The position numbers were made by a program, and so were the translations under genes. Under the pieces are notes generated by a model. It saw nothing but the letters and a program-made list of their open reading frames with translations. It searched no databases and was not told the DNA's origin. This document shows positions 26,320 through 35,687 of a stretch of 64,000 nt of DNA, piece by piece. The stretch spans positions 2,491,029 through 2,555,028 of the forward strand of contig NZ_LT727828.1 of NCBI RefSeq assembly GCF_900162685.1, written 5' to 3'. Source of the DNA: Terribacillus halophilus. GTDB taxonomy: Bacteria > Bacillota > Bacilli > Bacillales > Amphibacillaceae. The first letter of the stretch is position 1; the number at the start of each line of letters is the position of its first letter.

Positions 26320-26463
26320 TAGGAGATAGCACTCCTATGCAGATTTTGTGTAGAATACGCTAATAAAGAATGGCATTCCATCATCCTGCTAAATGTTATT
26401 GAATATAAGCAAAGTGTGTTTGATTTTGTGAAACAAGAGGAAGGAAATGGGTATATAGAATAA
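26320..26463 (+). pseudogene. Possible C-terminal gene fragment
   Basis: An open frame without a start codon ends at TAA 26461 and reads like a protein tail (VEYANKEWHSIILLNVIEYK, then QSVFDFVKQEEGNG). It lies in the A/T-rich 335 bases before the SDR gene. Family not recognised; it may be a remnant of the gene once upstream of the SDR, or chance. Confidence 0.25.
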
Positions 26464-26484
26464 TAATAAGGGAGTAAATAAATA

Positions 26485-27225
26485 ATGGGAAAACTAGATG
26501 GTAAAGTTGCATTGATTATAGGTGGTACTTCAGGGATTGGAGAAGCTACATCTAAATTATTTTCTAAAGAAGGGGCTAAAGTGATTGTTAGCGGTTTAAA
26601 TGATGATCAAGGGAATCAAATTGTTAACGATATTAAACAGAATAATGGGGAAGCTACATTTATAAAAATAGACGTAACAGATCAGGGTTCTATTGAAGAA
26701 GGCGTTAATAAAACGCTAGAAGCATATGGCACGATTGATATACTGTATAACGGAGCTGGTATCCATGACGGCTATAAAAATGTATTGGAAACGGACGAAG
26801 AAACATTCGATAAGTTAATGGAAATTAACGTGAAGGGGCCATATCTTGCTGCAAAAGCCGTATTACCGATATTTTTAGAAAAAGGTAAAGGAAATATTAT
26901 AAACATCGGATCGCAATCTTCATTTGTTGCTGGAGCAGGAGGTAATACTTACGTTACAAGCAAATTTGCTATAAATGGATTTACGAAACAATTGGTTTAT
27001 GATTATGGAAACAAAGGAGTCAAAGCAAACTTAATTGCACCAGGTTTCGTTGATACACCTATGACCGAGGGAATTCAAGATGAGAGATTAAAAGATATTC
27101 CTGCGGAAAGGGCCGGAAAACCAGAGGAAATTGCCTCAGTAGCAGCTTTCTTAGCATCTGATGAGTCCGATTATATGCAGGGCGCAGAAATTAAGGTTGA
27201 CGGTGGCTGGACAGTCGGACGTTAA
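26485..27225 (+). CDS. SDR oxidoreductase (glucose-1-dehydrogenase-like)
   Basis: A 246-residue classical SDR: LIIGGTSGIGEATSKLF, the NAD-type acidic residue region VSGLNDDQG, LYNGAGIHDGY, and the catalytic serine, tyrosine and lysine in IGSQSSFVAGAGGNTYVTSKFA. The end DYMQGAEIKVDGGWTVGR is typical of the 3-oxoacyl-ACP reductase/glucose dehydrogenase group. The gene and its upstream region are visibly more A/T-rich than neighbours, which suggests recent transfer. Single gene with its own terminator. Confidence 0.92.
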   Translation: MGKLDGKVALIIGGTSGIGEATSKLFSKEGAKVIVSGLNDDQGNQIVNDIKQNNGEATFIKIDVTDQGSIEEGVNKTLEAYGTIDILYNGAGIHDGYKNVLETDEETFDKLMEINVKGPYLAAKAVLPIFLEKGKGNIINIGSQSSFVAGAGGNTYVTSKFAINGFTKQLVYDYGNKGVKANLIAPGFVDTPMTEGIQDERLKDIPAERAGKPEEIASVAAFLASDESDYMQGAEIKVDGGWTVGR

Positions 27226-27274
27226 GAATGCCAATAACTTGATAATTGTATACTAGTAATATCTCATAATAGAT

Positions 27275-27300
27275 AAGGAGTGGGTCAGCCCACTCCTTTT
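27275..27300 (+). terminator. Terminator after the SDR gene
   Basis: AAGGAGTGGG-TCAG-CCCACTCCTTTT. Confidence 0.9.
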
Positions 27301-27317
27301 AAATTAGTTTGTTTATC

Positions 27318-29060
27318 TTATTTCAAGCTGCTTGCCAATTTGGTAAATATAACACCCAAGGCATGCGCACCAGCATCCGGATAGCCAAGACTACGCTCAC
27401 CAACCGTGCCCGCGCGTCCCATGCGCGCCACAATATCCTTTGTTTTTTCTGCTCCATCTACTGCTGCTTCTGCAGCATTTTTGAAGGCAGTCTTGGCGTC
27501 ATTTCCATTCGCTGCACTTTGCTGCCAGCTGTTTGCACAAGGAACAAGCGCATCAATAAGTGTCTTATCTCCAATATCCGCTCCCCGGCCAAACGAGCGT
27601 TCACCAATATCCTGAATACCCGCAACCACACGCTGCAGCATGTCTGCAAACTCCACTACGGAAAGCTCCTTCTTCTGTCCAGCTGCTTTACCAGCCGCAC
27701 GAAAGGCACCTCCCCATATCGGGCCCGATGCGCCGCCGCAATGCTCCATAATCACCATGGAAGAGGCATTGAGGAAACGCTCAATAGTGAGATTATCCTG
27801 CGCATTTATTTGTTTCCATTCTCGTTTAAGTTGGCGGAAGCCCTTCGCAACACTATTGCCGAAATCACCATCCCCCGCATACGTATCCAACTTATTGAAT
27901 GCTGCCTCATTCTCAATAATAATCTCACTCATCTTATCTACTAAATAGATGATGTTTTCCAATGTGATTGTTTCATTTGCTACATTTGCATAATCACTAG
28001 GTGTTTCCACTGTAAAGAATGCTTCCGTCTCTCCATCTTCCTCTGCTAGTTCAGTAAACGCCGGCTGATCAACTGGTCCGTCTATTTTAAGTGCAGGCGT
28101 ATCAGATGGATTGGATAGTAGGGTGCGCAGTTCCTCGTCCAAGGACATCATCGTAACCGACACACCAGCCATGTCGATGCTTGTCATGTAGTTGCCGACG
28201 AAAGTTCGATTCACACGGATATTTCGCTTGGCAAGCTCCCGACTGACTGATTGATTAAACAAATACAGCTCTTGAAGCGGCGTTCCGCCAAAGCCGTTAA
28301 TTAACAATGCGATATCTTCTTCCGGCTCGCCTTCTTTCAGCAAATCATCTACCATTCGTTTGGCCAGTTCATCTGCTGCTAGTACTTTTTCACGTCGAAT
28401 CCCAGGTTCTCCATGAATTCCGACACCATATTCCATCTCATCCTCAGCTAGCTGGAAAGTCGCTTCTCCTCCTGGTAACGTACAAGAAGTTAAAGCAACG
28501 CCAATGCTGCGGGAGCGGGAAGCCGCTTTATCCGCTGCTGCTTTCACTTGCTGTAAATTGCGTCCCTCTGCTGCAGCTGCACCAGCGATTTTATGTACCA
28601 GTACAACACCAGCTACCCCACGCCGTCCGACTGTATACAAGCTATCTTCCACCGCTATATCGTCATCCACTTTTACATAATCTACTTCTAACCCATCTTC
28701 TTTGGCAAGATGTGCTGCGTTTTTAAAGTTCATAATATCGCCACTGTAATTCTTGATAATTAGCAGTGTGCCGTTCTTACCTGCCGTCTCTTTGATCGCT
28801 TGATAGACTTGAATCTGAGAAGGCGAAGCAAACATATCCCCACACACAGCAGCATCCAGCATACCTTCTCCGACAAAACCAGCATGCGCCGGCTCATGAC
28901 CGCTGCCGCCCCCGCTGATTAGGGTTACCTTATCAGCTTGCGTTTGTTTCCGTTTGATCACTTTATACTTTTTCAGTAATTCAAGCTCGGGATGTGCAAG
29001 AACCATCCCATGACACATTTCCAGGACAACATCCTCTGGTCGATTGATAATCTTCTTCAT
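27318..29060 (-). CDS. ATP-dependent dihydroxyacetone kinase (DhaK-DhaL fusion)
   Basis: The 580-residue single-chain enzyme phosphorylates dihydroxyacetone. Residues 1-330 are the DhaK domain (ISGGGSGHEPAHAGFVGEGM, INGFGGTPLQELYLF) with the substrate-binding histidine in GVGIHGEPGIR. After a linker, residues 375-575 are the DhaL nucleotide domain with the metal-binding aspartates in DTYAGDGDFGNSVAKG and GGASGPIWGGAF, GDKTLIDALVP. It is the ATP-type fusion, not the PTS type. Strong ribosome site AGAGGAGG. No glycerol genes lie beside it. Confidence 0.95.
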   Translation of the reverse strand: MKKIINRPEDVVLEMCHGMVLAHPELELLKKYKVIKRKQTQADKVTLISGGGSGHEPAHAGFVGEGMLDAAVCGDMFASPSQIQVYQAIKETAGKNGTLLIIKNYSGDIMNFKNAAHLAKEDGLEVDYVKVDDDIAVEDSLYTVGRRGVAGVVLVHKIAGAAAAEGRNLQQVKAAADKAASRSRSIGVALTSCTLPGGEATFQLAEDEMEYGVGIHGEPGIRREKVLAADELAKRMVDDLLKEGEPEEDIALLINGFGGTPLQELYLFNQSVSRELAKRNIRVNRTFVGNYMTSIDMAGVSVTMMSLDEELRTLLSNPSDTPALKIDGPVDQPAFTELAEEDGETEAFFTVETPSDYANVANETITLENIIYLVDKMSEIIIENEAAFNKLDTYAGDGDFGNSVAKGFRQLKREWKQINAQDNLTIERFLNASSMVIMEHCGGASGPIWGGAFRAAGKAAGQKKELSVVEFADMLQRVVAGIQDIGERSFGRGADIGDKTLIDALVPCANSWQQSAANGNDAKTAFKNAAEAAVDGAEKTKDIVARMGRAGTVGERSLGYPDAGAHALGVIFTKLASSLK

Positions 29061-29256
29061 TCTGTAGTCCTCCTCTTATACAAGCAAAAGTGGCTTTCTG
29101 TTTTCAGCTTAACAGAACGGTTTACGAATTGCACAAACTAGACAGATTAGTCTGAGATTACCTGCCAACATTAACTTATACACGAATTAACGAATCATTG
29201 AACAGGAACATACGACCAAAAGCCAAAAGCTTAATTCACTCCTGGCTTCTCCGCAA

Positions 29257-29889
29257 TCAATCAAACAGTTTCTCCAAACCGAAATTTTCTAATAAGGAAA
29301 CATTGCGACCTGTTGCGTTCCAATTGTGATATTCCTCAAACACACGCAATGCGTCATTATTGAACTTATTCTCTACCAGGTATTTAACCGCATAGCCGCT
29401 GCGCCAGTATCTGCAATCTCTTCAAACTCTTGTTTTCCTAATAAATGCTTCCGAGATAAGTAATCACACATGCCCTCTTCGAACCAAATGCCATCGTTAC
29501 GATCATCGTCAAATTCATCTAAAAATAGATCTGAATAATGCGTCATCTCATAACCTGCTATGGCTAGTACTTGGTTATTAGAGATTGTTTCATAAAAAGC
29601 TTTAATTTCTGGATAATCACGTTCTTCCAATTGTTCCATAAACAAAGATTTCCACGCTGACAGATCCGGTGTCATATAGATGATATCCTTGTTCGTGAAT
29701 GCCGGAATGGGAACATTAGAGTAGACAGAAGTTGCAAGCTCTGGAGTAGTCCATACGAACGCTTTTGGCTTAACTATCAATTTATACGCTGTCTGAAGCA
29801 CCTGCTCATAAGCTGCTAGTTTCTCTTTGAATTCCTCTGTAATCGTCTGGTATGTATCATAATCTTCGTGGTTCTCTACAGAAAATTAA
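29257..29889 (-). pseudogene. Frameshifted, 5'-truncated gene of a zinc-protease-like protein
   Basis: The reading frame is open from 29889 (FSVENHEDYDTYQTITEEFK) through AGYEMTHYSDLFLDEFDDDR and WFEEGMCDYLSRKHLLG to a stop near 29373. Codons for the natural continuation (YAVKYLVENKFNNDALRVFE and ENFGLEKLFD) lie in another frame to 29257, so there is a frameshift near 29400. No start codon or ribosome site is present at the 5' end. YEMTH with a downstream WFEEG resembles a gluzincin HExxH...E site with the first histidine changed. Probably dead. Confidence 0.75.
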
Positions 29890-30049
29890 AACCCATCCCT
29901 CCACATTCTGTCCCATCTCCAAATTTTAACATAAACAGTCAAAATCTTATCTGCAAAACCTAACAGTAAAAGTGCCGTTTCGCAGCTCCTGTCTGTGTTA
30001 AAATAAATGAACATGCTTTTCATTCTATGAATAAGGAACGGGAATCTAT

Positions 30050-31258
30050 ATGAATAAAAAAGATATCGCAACAATCCGAAGACAATTCAAAAAAGGCAAC
30101 GATAAACTCCGAATCTCGGATATTTTTAACGTATATATTATGAAAGAATCCAGTGATATCTATCATCACGAAAGTATGCCATTTGGGATGTTAGATGAAG
30201 ACCAGCAAGAACTCTTTCTCGGGAATTTTAAAAAAGTGCTGGCTGGGAATCTCGATGAGAAGTTATTTGAACTGAAATTCAAACGAGATGCGGAAGACAG
30301 CAGTCAATTGATTTTGCACCGTGGGTTGCTTACCAACGATGTGGAGGAGTGGACAAATGACATGCTCACTCTTGTCGCTAAGATGCTGCAGGACAGGCAG
30401 TATGAGCATGATGTTGTCATCTCATTTATTAAAGCGGAGTACTTAAAAGCACAGAAACGTCCAAATGCAGAAGCAGAAGAAAGCGCGAATGACACTATGT
30501 ATTCCCACTCCTTCCTGTTGTGCAGTATCAACAAAACACAGGAACCAAAAAAAGAATTGGAATTTGATTATGTAGAACGTGAATTTAAGTACAATGTCAC
30601 AGTCAATCCCGTGATCAACTTACAGGCACCACTTTCCGGCTTTCTCTTCCCTTGCTTTAATGATAGCGCAGCAGACGTAAACCATGTGCTGTACTCTACC
30701 GCAAAAGCATACGAGCCAGACACAGCTTTCATTGAAGATGTTCTGACCGCAGAAGAAATCATGACTGCAAGAGATGATAAAAGTGTTTTCGAAGAAATCG
30801 TCAAAGACATTACTGGAGACCAGCTGAGTACATCAGCACTAGCCAATGTGTACGAAGAGATTAATCGTGTGGTAGAAGAAAACGAAGAGGATGAAGCACC
30901 AAAGCTTGATCGGAACGATGTCCAGCGCGTCTTGACGCTTAGCGGTATAGAAAACGTCACGCCGGAAAAGGTCGAGACTGCTTATCAGAAGGTAATCGAT
31001 GATGAAAAATATGAAATGAAAGCAACAAGTGTTATACCTAAGTACAACTCTAAATCGATTAAAATTAAAACAAAAGTCGCCAATATCGCCATCAGCCCAG
31101 AAGATTTGCGTTATGTACGGCAAGTTGTCTTCAACAATAAACGCTGCATTATGATCGAAGTGGAAGAAGATACTGTCATTGAAGGCTTTACAATGACGGA
31201 AGAGTCACTAGTGAATAAGGTAAGCGAAATAGAACCGGAAACTTCTATCACGGAATGA
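30050..31258 (+). CDS. DUF4317 family protein
   Basis: A 402-residue soluble protein of the Firmicutes DUF4317 family, recognised from its start MNKKDIATIRRQFKKGNDKL and the segment ISDIFNVYIMKESSDIYHHE. Function unknown. It is acidic in its second half (VVEENEEDEAPKLDRNDV) and has no signal peptide or membrane segment. Ribosome site is weak (AAGGAACGGGAA). Single gene with a terminator shared with the convergent 5'-nucleotidase gene. Confidence 0.88.
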   Translation: MNKKDIATIRRQFKKGNDKLRISDIFNVYIMKESSDIYHHESMPFGMLDEDQQELFLGNFKKVLAGNLDEKLFELKFKRDAEDSSQLILHRGLLTNDVEEWTNDMLTLVAKMLQDRQYEHDVVISFIKAEYLKAQKRPNAEAEESANDTMYSHSFLLCSINKTQEPKKELEFDYVEREFKYNVTVNPVINLQAPLSGFLFPCFNDSAADVNHVLYSTAKAYEPDTAFIEDVLTAEEIMTARDDKSVFEEIVKDITGDQLSTSALANVYEEINRVVEENEEDEAPKLDRNDVQRVLTLSGIENVTPEKVETAYQKVIDDEKYEMKATSVIPKYNSKSIKIKTKVANIAISPEDLRYVRQVVFNNKRCIMIEVEEDTVIEGFTMTEESLVNKVSEIEPETSITE

Positions 31259-31260
31259 AT

Positions 31261-31293
31261 AAAAGAAGGATGCTGCTGCAGCATCCTTCTTTT
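31261..31293. terminator. Bidirectional terminator
   Basis: AAAAGAAGGATGCTG-CTG-CAGCATCCTTCTTTT between convergent genes. Confidence 0.93.
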
Positions 31294-31295
31294 AT

Positions 31296-33389
31296 TTAAG
31301 CTTTTGCTTTCTTTCGTTTGAAAAGATACAAAACTGCACCTGCAGCTAACAATACAGCTCCTGTCAGCATATACGTAAACATATTTGTTGCCGTGTTTGG
31401 AAGCTGCTTACCTTTCACAACATTGTCATTGTCATCGGCCACTTTGACAATGTTACCATCTGAACCATTGTTCGAGTTATTTCCGCCATTGTTTCCGGCA
31501 CTCGGAGGAGGTGTGGTGCCAGTGTTATCTTGATGATCTTTATTGTCGTCTTTTGTGTTATTGCCTTTATCATCATCTTTCGGCTCTTCTTGTGGCTGTT
31601 GCGGTTGGTCGTCCTTGTTATCTCCGTCACCATTTGGATCTGCGCTGTCATCACCTTTTGAATCTTCATCATCTAGTTGCGGTTCTTCTGGTTCAGCCGG
31701 ATTTACCGGCTCTGGCTTCTCACCTAACAAATCGGTAATTCGTCCCTCTATTACAGGGTCAACAACACCATTTAAATCTTCTACCATATAATCTCGGAAT
31801 TGTTCCCAATCAATCTCGCCTAAATCTTGTACACGACCTTCTGCATATGCATTCGCAAATACATCATAACCATCTCCGCCTTTTGCAGTGAAGTTATTCG
31901 TTGTTACAAGATAGGTTTGATTAGGTTGGATATCCGTATACACATCACCATTCTTCACTTGCATCGAAACAATCCGGGATCCTGCTTCTTTCGTACTGTC
32001 GTAGCTGAACTTCATTCCAGCAACTTGCAAAAATCCGCCGCTTTCCTCTGGAGCCAATCGAACACTATACTCTAAAATCTGCTTGATTTCATCGCCACTC
32101 AATTTTACCACTGCAGGATCGTTCCCGAATGGCAGAACAGTAATTACTTCACCCACGGTAATCGGACCTTGATCAATTGCCGCACGGATACCACCGCCAT
32201 TCTGTATGGCAATGGAAACCTCCGGCATTTTCTCCTGTGCTTTCACAAGCATAGCATCCGTAATGAGGTTACCTAATGCTGTTTCGTTTGCCCGCACACT
32301 TACATTACTGTCAGAAAGACGCGGATTGGTTAGCGGCTTCTGCGCTACAGCACCTGTTTCTTGGTTGGACATTTCGTCAACTTCTGCTTTGTAAGAAGCG
32401 AGTACTTGAGATGCTTCCGGATCTGCTGTTTTTCCCTCGACGTCAATTAAATGACCTTCAGAACTTACAACTTGCCCTTGTTCGTTAAATTCAACATGCA
32501 ATTCCCCTAAGTTCTGCGCATACTGATATCCTTGCACAATTACTGTCGGATCTTTCGGAGCACCGTTCTCATCCGTATTAACTACCGTCGGCTGTTCCAA
32601 TTTTGTATGCGAGTGACCGCCTACAATCACATCAATGCCATCCACTTGTTCTGCCAGCATCAAATCATTCCCGACGGCTGGATTACTGTCGTAGCCGAGA
32701 TGTGTAAGTGCAATAACCTTATCTATGCCTATATCTTCAAACGTTTTAACAGCTCTTTCTGCTTCCGCAGCGTAATTCGTTATTTGAGCATTAACAGGGC
32801 TCGAAGTTTCCAGTGTTTCCTCTGTCGTCAGGCCGAAGATACCAATTTTTTCACCGTTCACTTCTTTTACAATACCGTCATACACATTGCTGTCTTGTGC
32901 GTCTTCAGCAAATATATTACTTACTTTGTTTCCGACAAAAGGATCACCGGAAAAATCTACGTTAGCAGAAATGAAGGGGAAATTCGCTTTTTCAATGAAC
33001 GCTGACAATGATTGATGTCCGTTCTCCGAAGACCCTAAATCAAACTCATGATTTCCGAATGTCATCGCATCAATATTCATCATATTCAATAGAGCCAAGT
33101 CAGCTTGTCCTTGAAACTTGTTGAAATAAAGTGTGCCGGAGAAAACATCCCCTGCATTGAGGAGCAGTGCATCCGGATTTTGTGCTCGTACTTCCTCTAT
33201 CGCCGTAATCATTTTCGGCAAAGGCTCCACATGCGCGTGTGTATCGTTCATATGCATAATCGTTAAGGAGAAATTCTCTACTTTCTCTTCCGCAGCGTAT
33301 GTACTAGTTGGCAAAGCAATAGATGATGATAAAATAGTAATAATAACAGCCGCACTCATTGAAAACTTGAAACGATTCTTACCCTTCAT
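31296..33389 (-). CDS. LPXTG-anchored 5'-nucleotidase/UDP-sugar hydrolase-type phosphoesterase
   Basis: About 697 residues. A signal peptide (ends STYAAEE) leads into a metallophosphoesterase domain with IMHMNDTHAHVEP, NAGDVFSGTLYF, FGNHEFDLG and VGGHSHTKLEQ, then a 5_nucleotid_C domain (IQNGGGIRAAIDQGPITVGE, NNFTAKGGDGYDVF). A roughly 110-residue Asp/Asn/Gln/Pro-rich stalk follows, then the sortase signal LPNTATN, a membrane helix and RKKKAKA. It should sit on the cell wall and release phosphate and nucleosides from extracellular nucleotides. GGGGGAAT supports the ATG at 33389. Confidence 0.95.
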   Translation of the reverse strand: MKGKNRFKFSMSAAVIITILSSSIALPTSTYAAEEKVENFSLTIMHMNDTHAHVEPLPKMITAIEEVRAQNPDALLLNAGDVFSGTLYFNKFQGQADLALLNMMNIDAMTFGNHEFDLGSSENGHQSLSAFIEKANFPFISANVDFSGDPFVGNKVSNIFAEDAQDSNVYDGIVKEVNGEKIGIFGLTTEETLETSSPVNAQITNYAAEAERAVKTFEDIGIDKVIALTHLGYDSNPAVGNDLMLAEQVDGIDVIVGGHSHTKLEQPTVVNTDENGAPKDPTVIVQGYQYAQNLGELHVEFNEQGQVVSSEGHLIDVEGKTADPEASQVLASYKAEVDEMSNQETGAVAQKPLTNPRLSDSNVSVRANETALGNLITDAMLVKAQEKMPEVSIAIQNGGGIRAAIDQGPITVGEVITVLPFGNDPAVVKLSGDEIKQILEYSVRLAPEESGGFLQVAGMKFSYDSTKEAGSRIVSMQVKNGDVYTDIQPNQTYLVTTNNFTAKGGDGYDVFANAYAEGRVQDLGEIDWEQFRDYMVEDLNGVVDPVIEGRITDLLGEKPEPVNPAEPEEPQLDDEDSKGDDSADPNGDGDNKDDQPQQPQEEPKDDDKGNNTKDDNKDHQDNTGTTPPPSAGNNGGNNSNNGSDGNIVKVADDNDNVVKGKQLPNTATNMFTYMLTGAVLLAAGAVLYLFKRKKAKA

Positions 33390-33601
33390 AAATAATATTC
33401 CCCCCAATAGCTAAATTTCGACAAGAGATGTATTTCTACCGTACGCAACCTTTGTCGACTCTCCTACTATATTGTAGAAGCATACTATTAAGTTAACATG
33501 AAGAGATTGTTAATATATAAAAAAGTTTCGTTCAATGACTACTAGCTCTATGATTTGTTACACTCTTTCTATAACTTACTCCGTCTATATTCAGTTCAAA
33601 T

Positions 33602-33630
33602 AAAAACCACTCCAAAAAGAAGTGGTTTTA
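33602..33630. terminator. Terminator after the polytopic membrane protein gene
   Basis: AAAACCACT and AGTGGTTTT pair around CCAAAAAGA, flanked by A and T runs. It ends the minus-strand gene at 33662. Confidence 0.75.
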
Positions 33631-33661
33631 AAAATCATAATTCTATTGATTTATACTTTAT

Positions 33662-34855
33662 TCATAAAAACCCTACAAAAATTCCTGCTAATACAACCGA
33701 CACAATCGTGACTGTAATAAATCCTCCAACAAGCATTGGCGGCAGCATATGGCTCGTTAATGCTTCTCTTTCTTTCTCATCTTCTGTTAATGACTTTATC
33801 ACTTCGTTTGTAATAATATAATCTGCCGGAAAACCATAAAGAGCTGTTAAAGAAACGGCAAATGCCATGTTCTTGCTCACTCTTAAAACCTTACCTGCTA
33901 GGAAGGAGAAAATATACATCCCTATTACTCCAATGATGATTGTTCCTATTAAGGGATATAATATTTCCAGCATCATACTTGGTGTTGCCTTATTTAAACC
34001 ATCGAAGATAAACAGCATTAACACTAAAATTGCGATTCCAAAACCATTCGCTTTTTGCAACGTCTGCTTTTCTAGGAATCCCATGCTAGTGGCAATTACC
34101 CCGAACAATAAGCAAAGTACAAATGGGCTGATCTCAACCACTGGGCCCAGTAAAGTTGAAACAAGATAAGCTGCGTAAGACACAAGCGCCAACTTGAAAA
34201 ACTTAAAGAAGTCGGTATTGTACTTTTCCGGCAGTCTCCACCTCTGTACTTGCGGTTCTACTGTTGCAGCAATCTCTGCTTCAGCATCTTTTGGCTCCTC
34301 TATTTGCAGTTCTCCATTTCGATAAAACTTTAGCAGCCGTTTCCCTTCTTTCTTCAAAAAGATTGCCGTGATTGGGTAGCCAGCAAATCCTTGGATAACG
34401 TATATAACAATAGCAAATACCGCTAGTGAAGAAAGACCTGCCGCACTAGCTGCATCCGACATAAGAAGTGAAGAAACAACTCCTCCGACCAATGGTGGCA
34501 CAGCAACAATCATCGTTTCAAATCCGAAAATCAGCGTTCCAACACTTAATAACGTAACGACAACTCCTAAAATACCAGCTAGTGCAATTACGATTGTTTT
34601 CCACTGTGCTTTCAGTTCTTTCAAAGATAGCAGCGTTCCCATGTTGGTAATCAATAAATACATAATCATTGTCGCCACCACTGGCGGCACTCCTGCCAGT
34701 GACACAATATCTTTTGGGAAGAATGTCCAGTATCCAGCAAGGAATAAAATGGCACAAACAAATACGGATGGTACCCATGCCTTTGTTCGAACTGCTACCA
34801 TATCACCAATAAATAAGATTAAGGTAAGGATTACTAAAGCTAATAGTTGTGACAT
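33662..34855 (-). CDS. Polytopic membrane transporter-like protein, 397 aa
   Basis: Twelve or so hydrophobic helices in two halves separated by a cytoplasmic loop at residues 175-215 (KKEGKRLLKFYRNGELQIEE). Both halves carry glycine-rich broken helices (VPPLVGGVVSSLLMSDAASA; AFAVSLTALYGFPADYIITN), a feature of GltS-like and related carboxylate or amino acid symporters. I cannot name the family with certainty. GGGAGGGT ribosome site; single gene. Confidence 0.8.
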   Translation of the reverse strand: MSQLLALVILTLILFIGDMVAVRTKAWVPSVFVCAILFLAGYWTFFPKDIVSLAGVPPVVATMIMYLLITNMGTLLSLKELKAQWKTIVIALAGILGVVVTLLSVGTLIFGFETMIVAVPPLVGGVVSSLLMSDAASAAGLSSLAVFAIVIYVIQGFAGYPITAIFLKKEGKRLLKFYRNGELQIEEPKDAEAEIAATVEPQVQRWRLPEKYNTDFFKFFKLALVSYAAYLVSTLLGPVVEISPFVLCLLFGVIATSMGFLEKQTLQKANGFGIAILVLMLFIFDGLNKATPSMMLEILYPLIGTIIIGVIGMYIFSFLAGKVLRVSKNMAFAVSLTALYGFPADYIITNEVIKSLTEDEKEREALTSHMLPPMLVGGFITVTIVSVVLAGIFVGFL

Positions 34856-35075
34856 AAGGACCCTCCCAGCTCAATTTGTATGAATTTTCTTAAAATATCG
34901 AGCATGTTAGCATCGTATTATATTTTAAGTTTTCAGTCAATTGGATATGTTAATTTTTTTATCTTTTCTGGTTCTGCTTGCTCTTTTTCTAGCTAGTTTG
35001 AGAGGTTCCTATAAAGGAAAATAGACTATACATTAGTAGTTATCCACTACAATACGGTTCCAAAGGGATAGATGA

Positions 35076-35663
35076 ATGTTGAATAATGTGTACGCCGTTG
35101 ATTACAATTTACACCCACCACTGTTTTTACTTGTCTTTATAACGCTGTTCGCTTTCTTATTTCTCTATTTCAATAAAATAAAAAGGAAGCACTATAATTT
35201 CAGAAAGTCATTTATCATCGGCGCAATCCTCTTTTATGGGCTGTCTGTTTTTAAGCTCACTTTACTTCCTATTACGATTGTTTATAATGCTTCTATATTT
35301 TTTGACATACAAGCGCAGCATATCTATCAGTTAAACCCTTTTGAAACAATCACCAACTCATTGAAGTCGGGTAATTACAGACAAGTGGTCGGAAACTTTA
35401 TCATGTTGCTGCCTCTCCCACTATTAATTGGTCTTCTGAACAGGAAGACACCTAGGTTTTATAAGTTCTTCATCGGTACCATACTTCTAGTCATATTCAT
35501 TGAACTATCACAGCTTGCACAAGATCTTGTTACTGGCGTATCAAATGCAGTAACTGATATTGATGATTTTATTCTAAATGTACTAGGAGCACTTTTAGGT
35601 TGGATTGTTATAAAGATACACTTTCTAAGATTAGGACATCAAAAAAGATTGCGAGGAAAGTAA
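35076..35663 (+). CDS. VanZ-like family membrane protein
   Basis: A 195-residue protein with five hydrophobic segments. VanZ-family marks are VVGNFIMLLPLPLLIG, LVIFIELSQLAQDL and TDIDDFILNVLGALLGW. VanZ of Enterococcus lowers teicoplanin susceptibility, but most Bacillaceae members have no assigned role. The start ATG has AAGGGATAGATG upstream. Single gene with a terminator. Confidence 0.88.
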   Translation: MLNNVYAVDYNLHPPLFLLVFITLFAFLFLYFNKIKRKHYNFRKSFIIGAILFYGLSVFKLTLLPITIVYNASIFFDIQAQHIYQLNPFETITNSLKSGNYRQVVGNFIMLLPLPLLIGLLNRKTPRFYKFFIGTILLVIFIELSQLAQDLVTGVSNAVTDIDDFILNVLGALLGWIVIKIHFLRLGHQKRLRGK

Positions 35664-35685
35664 AGTTTCTCTGCAATCTTTTTTT
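35641..35685. terminator. Terminator between VanZ-like and racemase genes
   Basis: AAAAAAGATTGC...GGAAA/TTTC...GCAATCTTTTTTT; shared by convergent genes. Confidence 0.88.
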
Positions 35686-35687
35686 CT

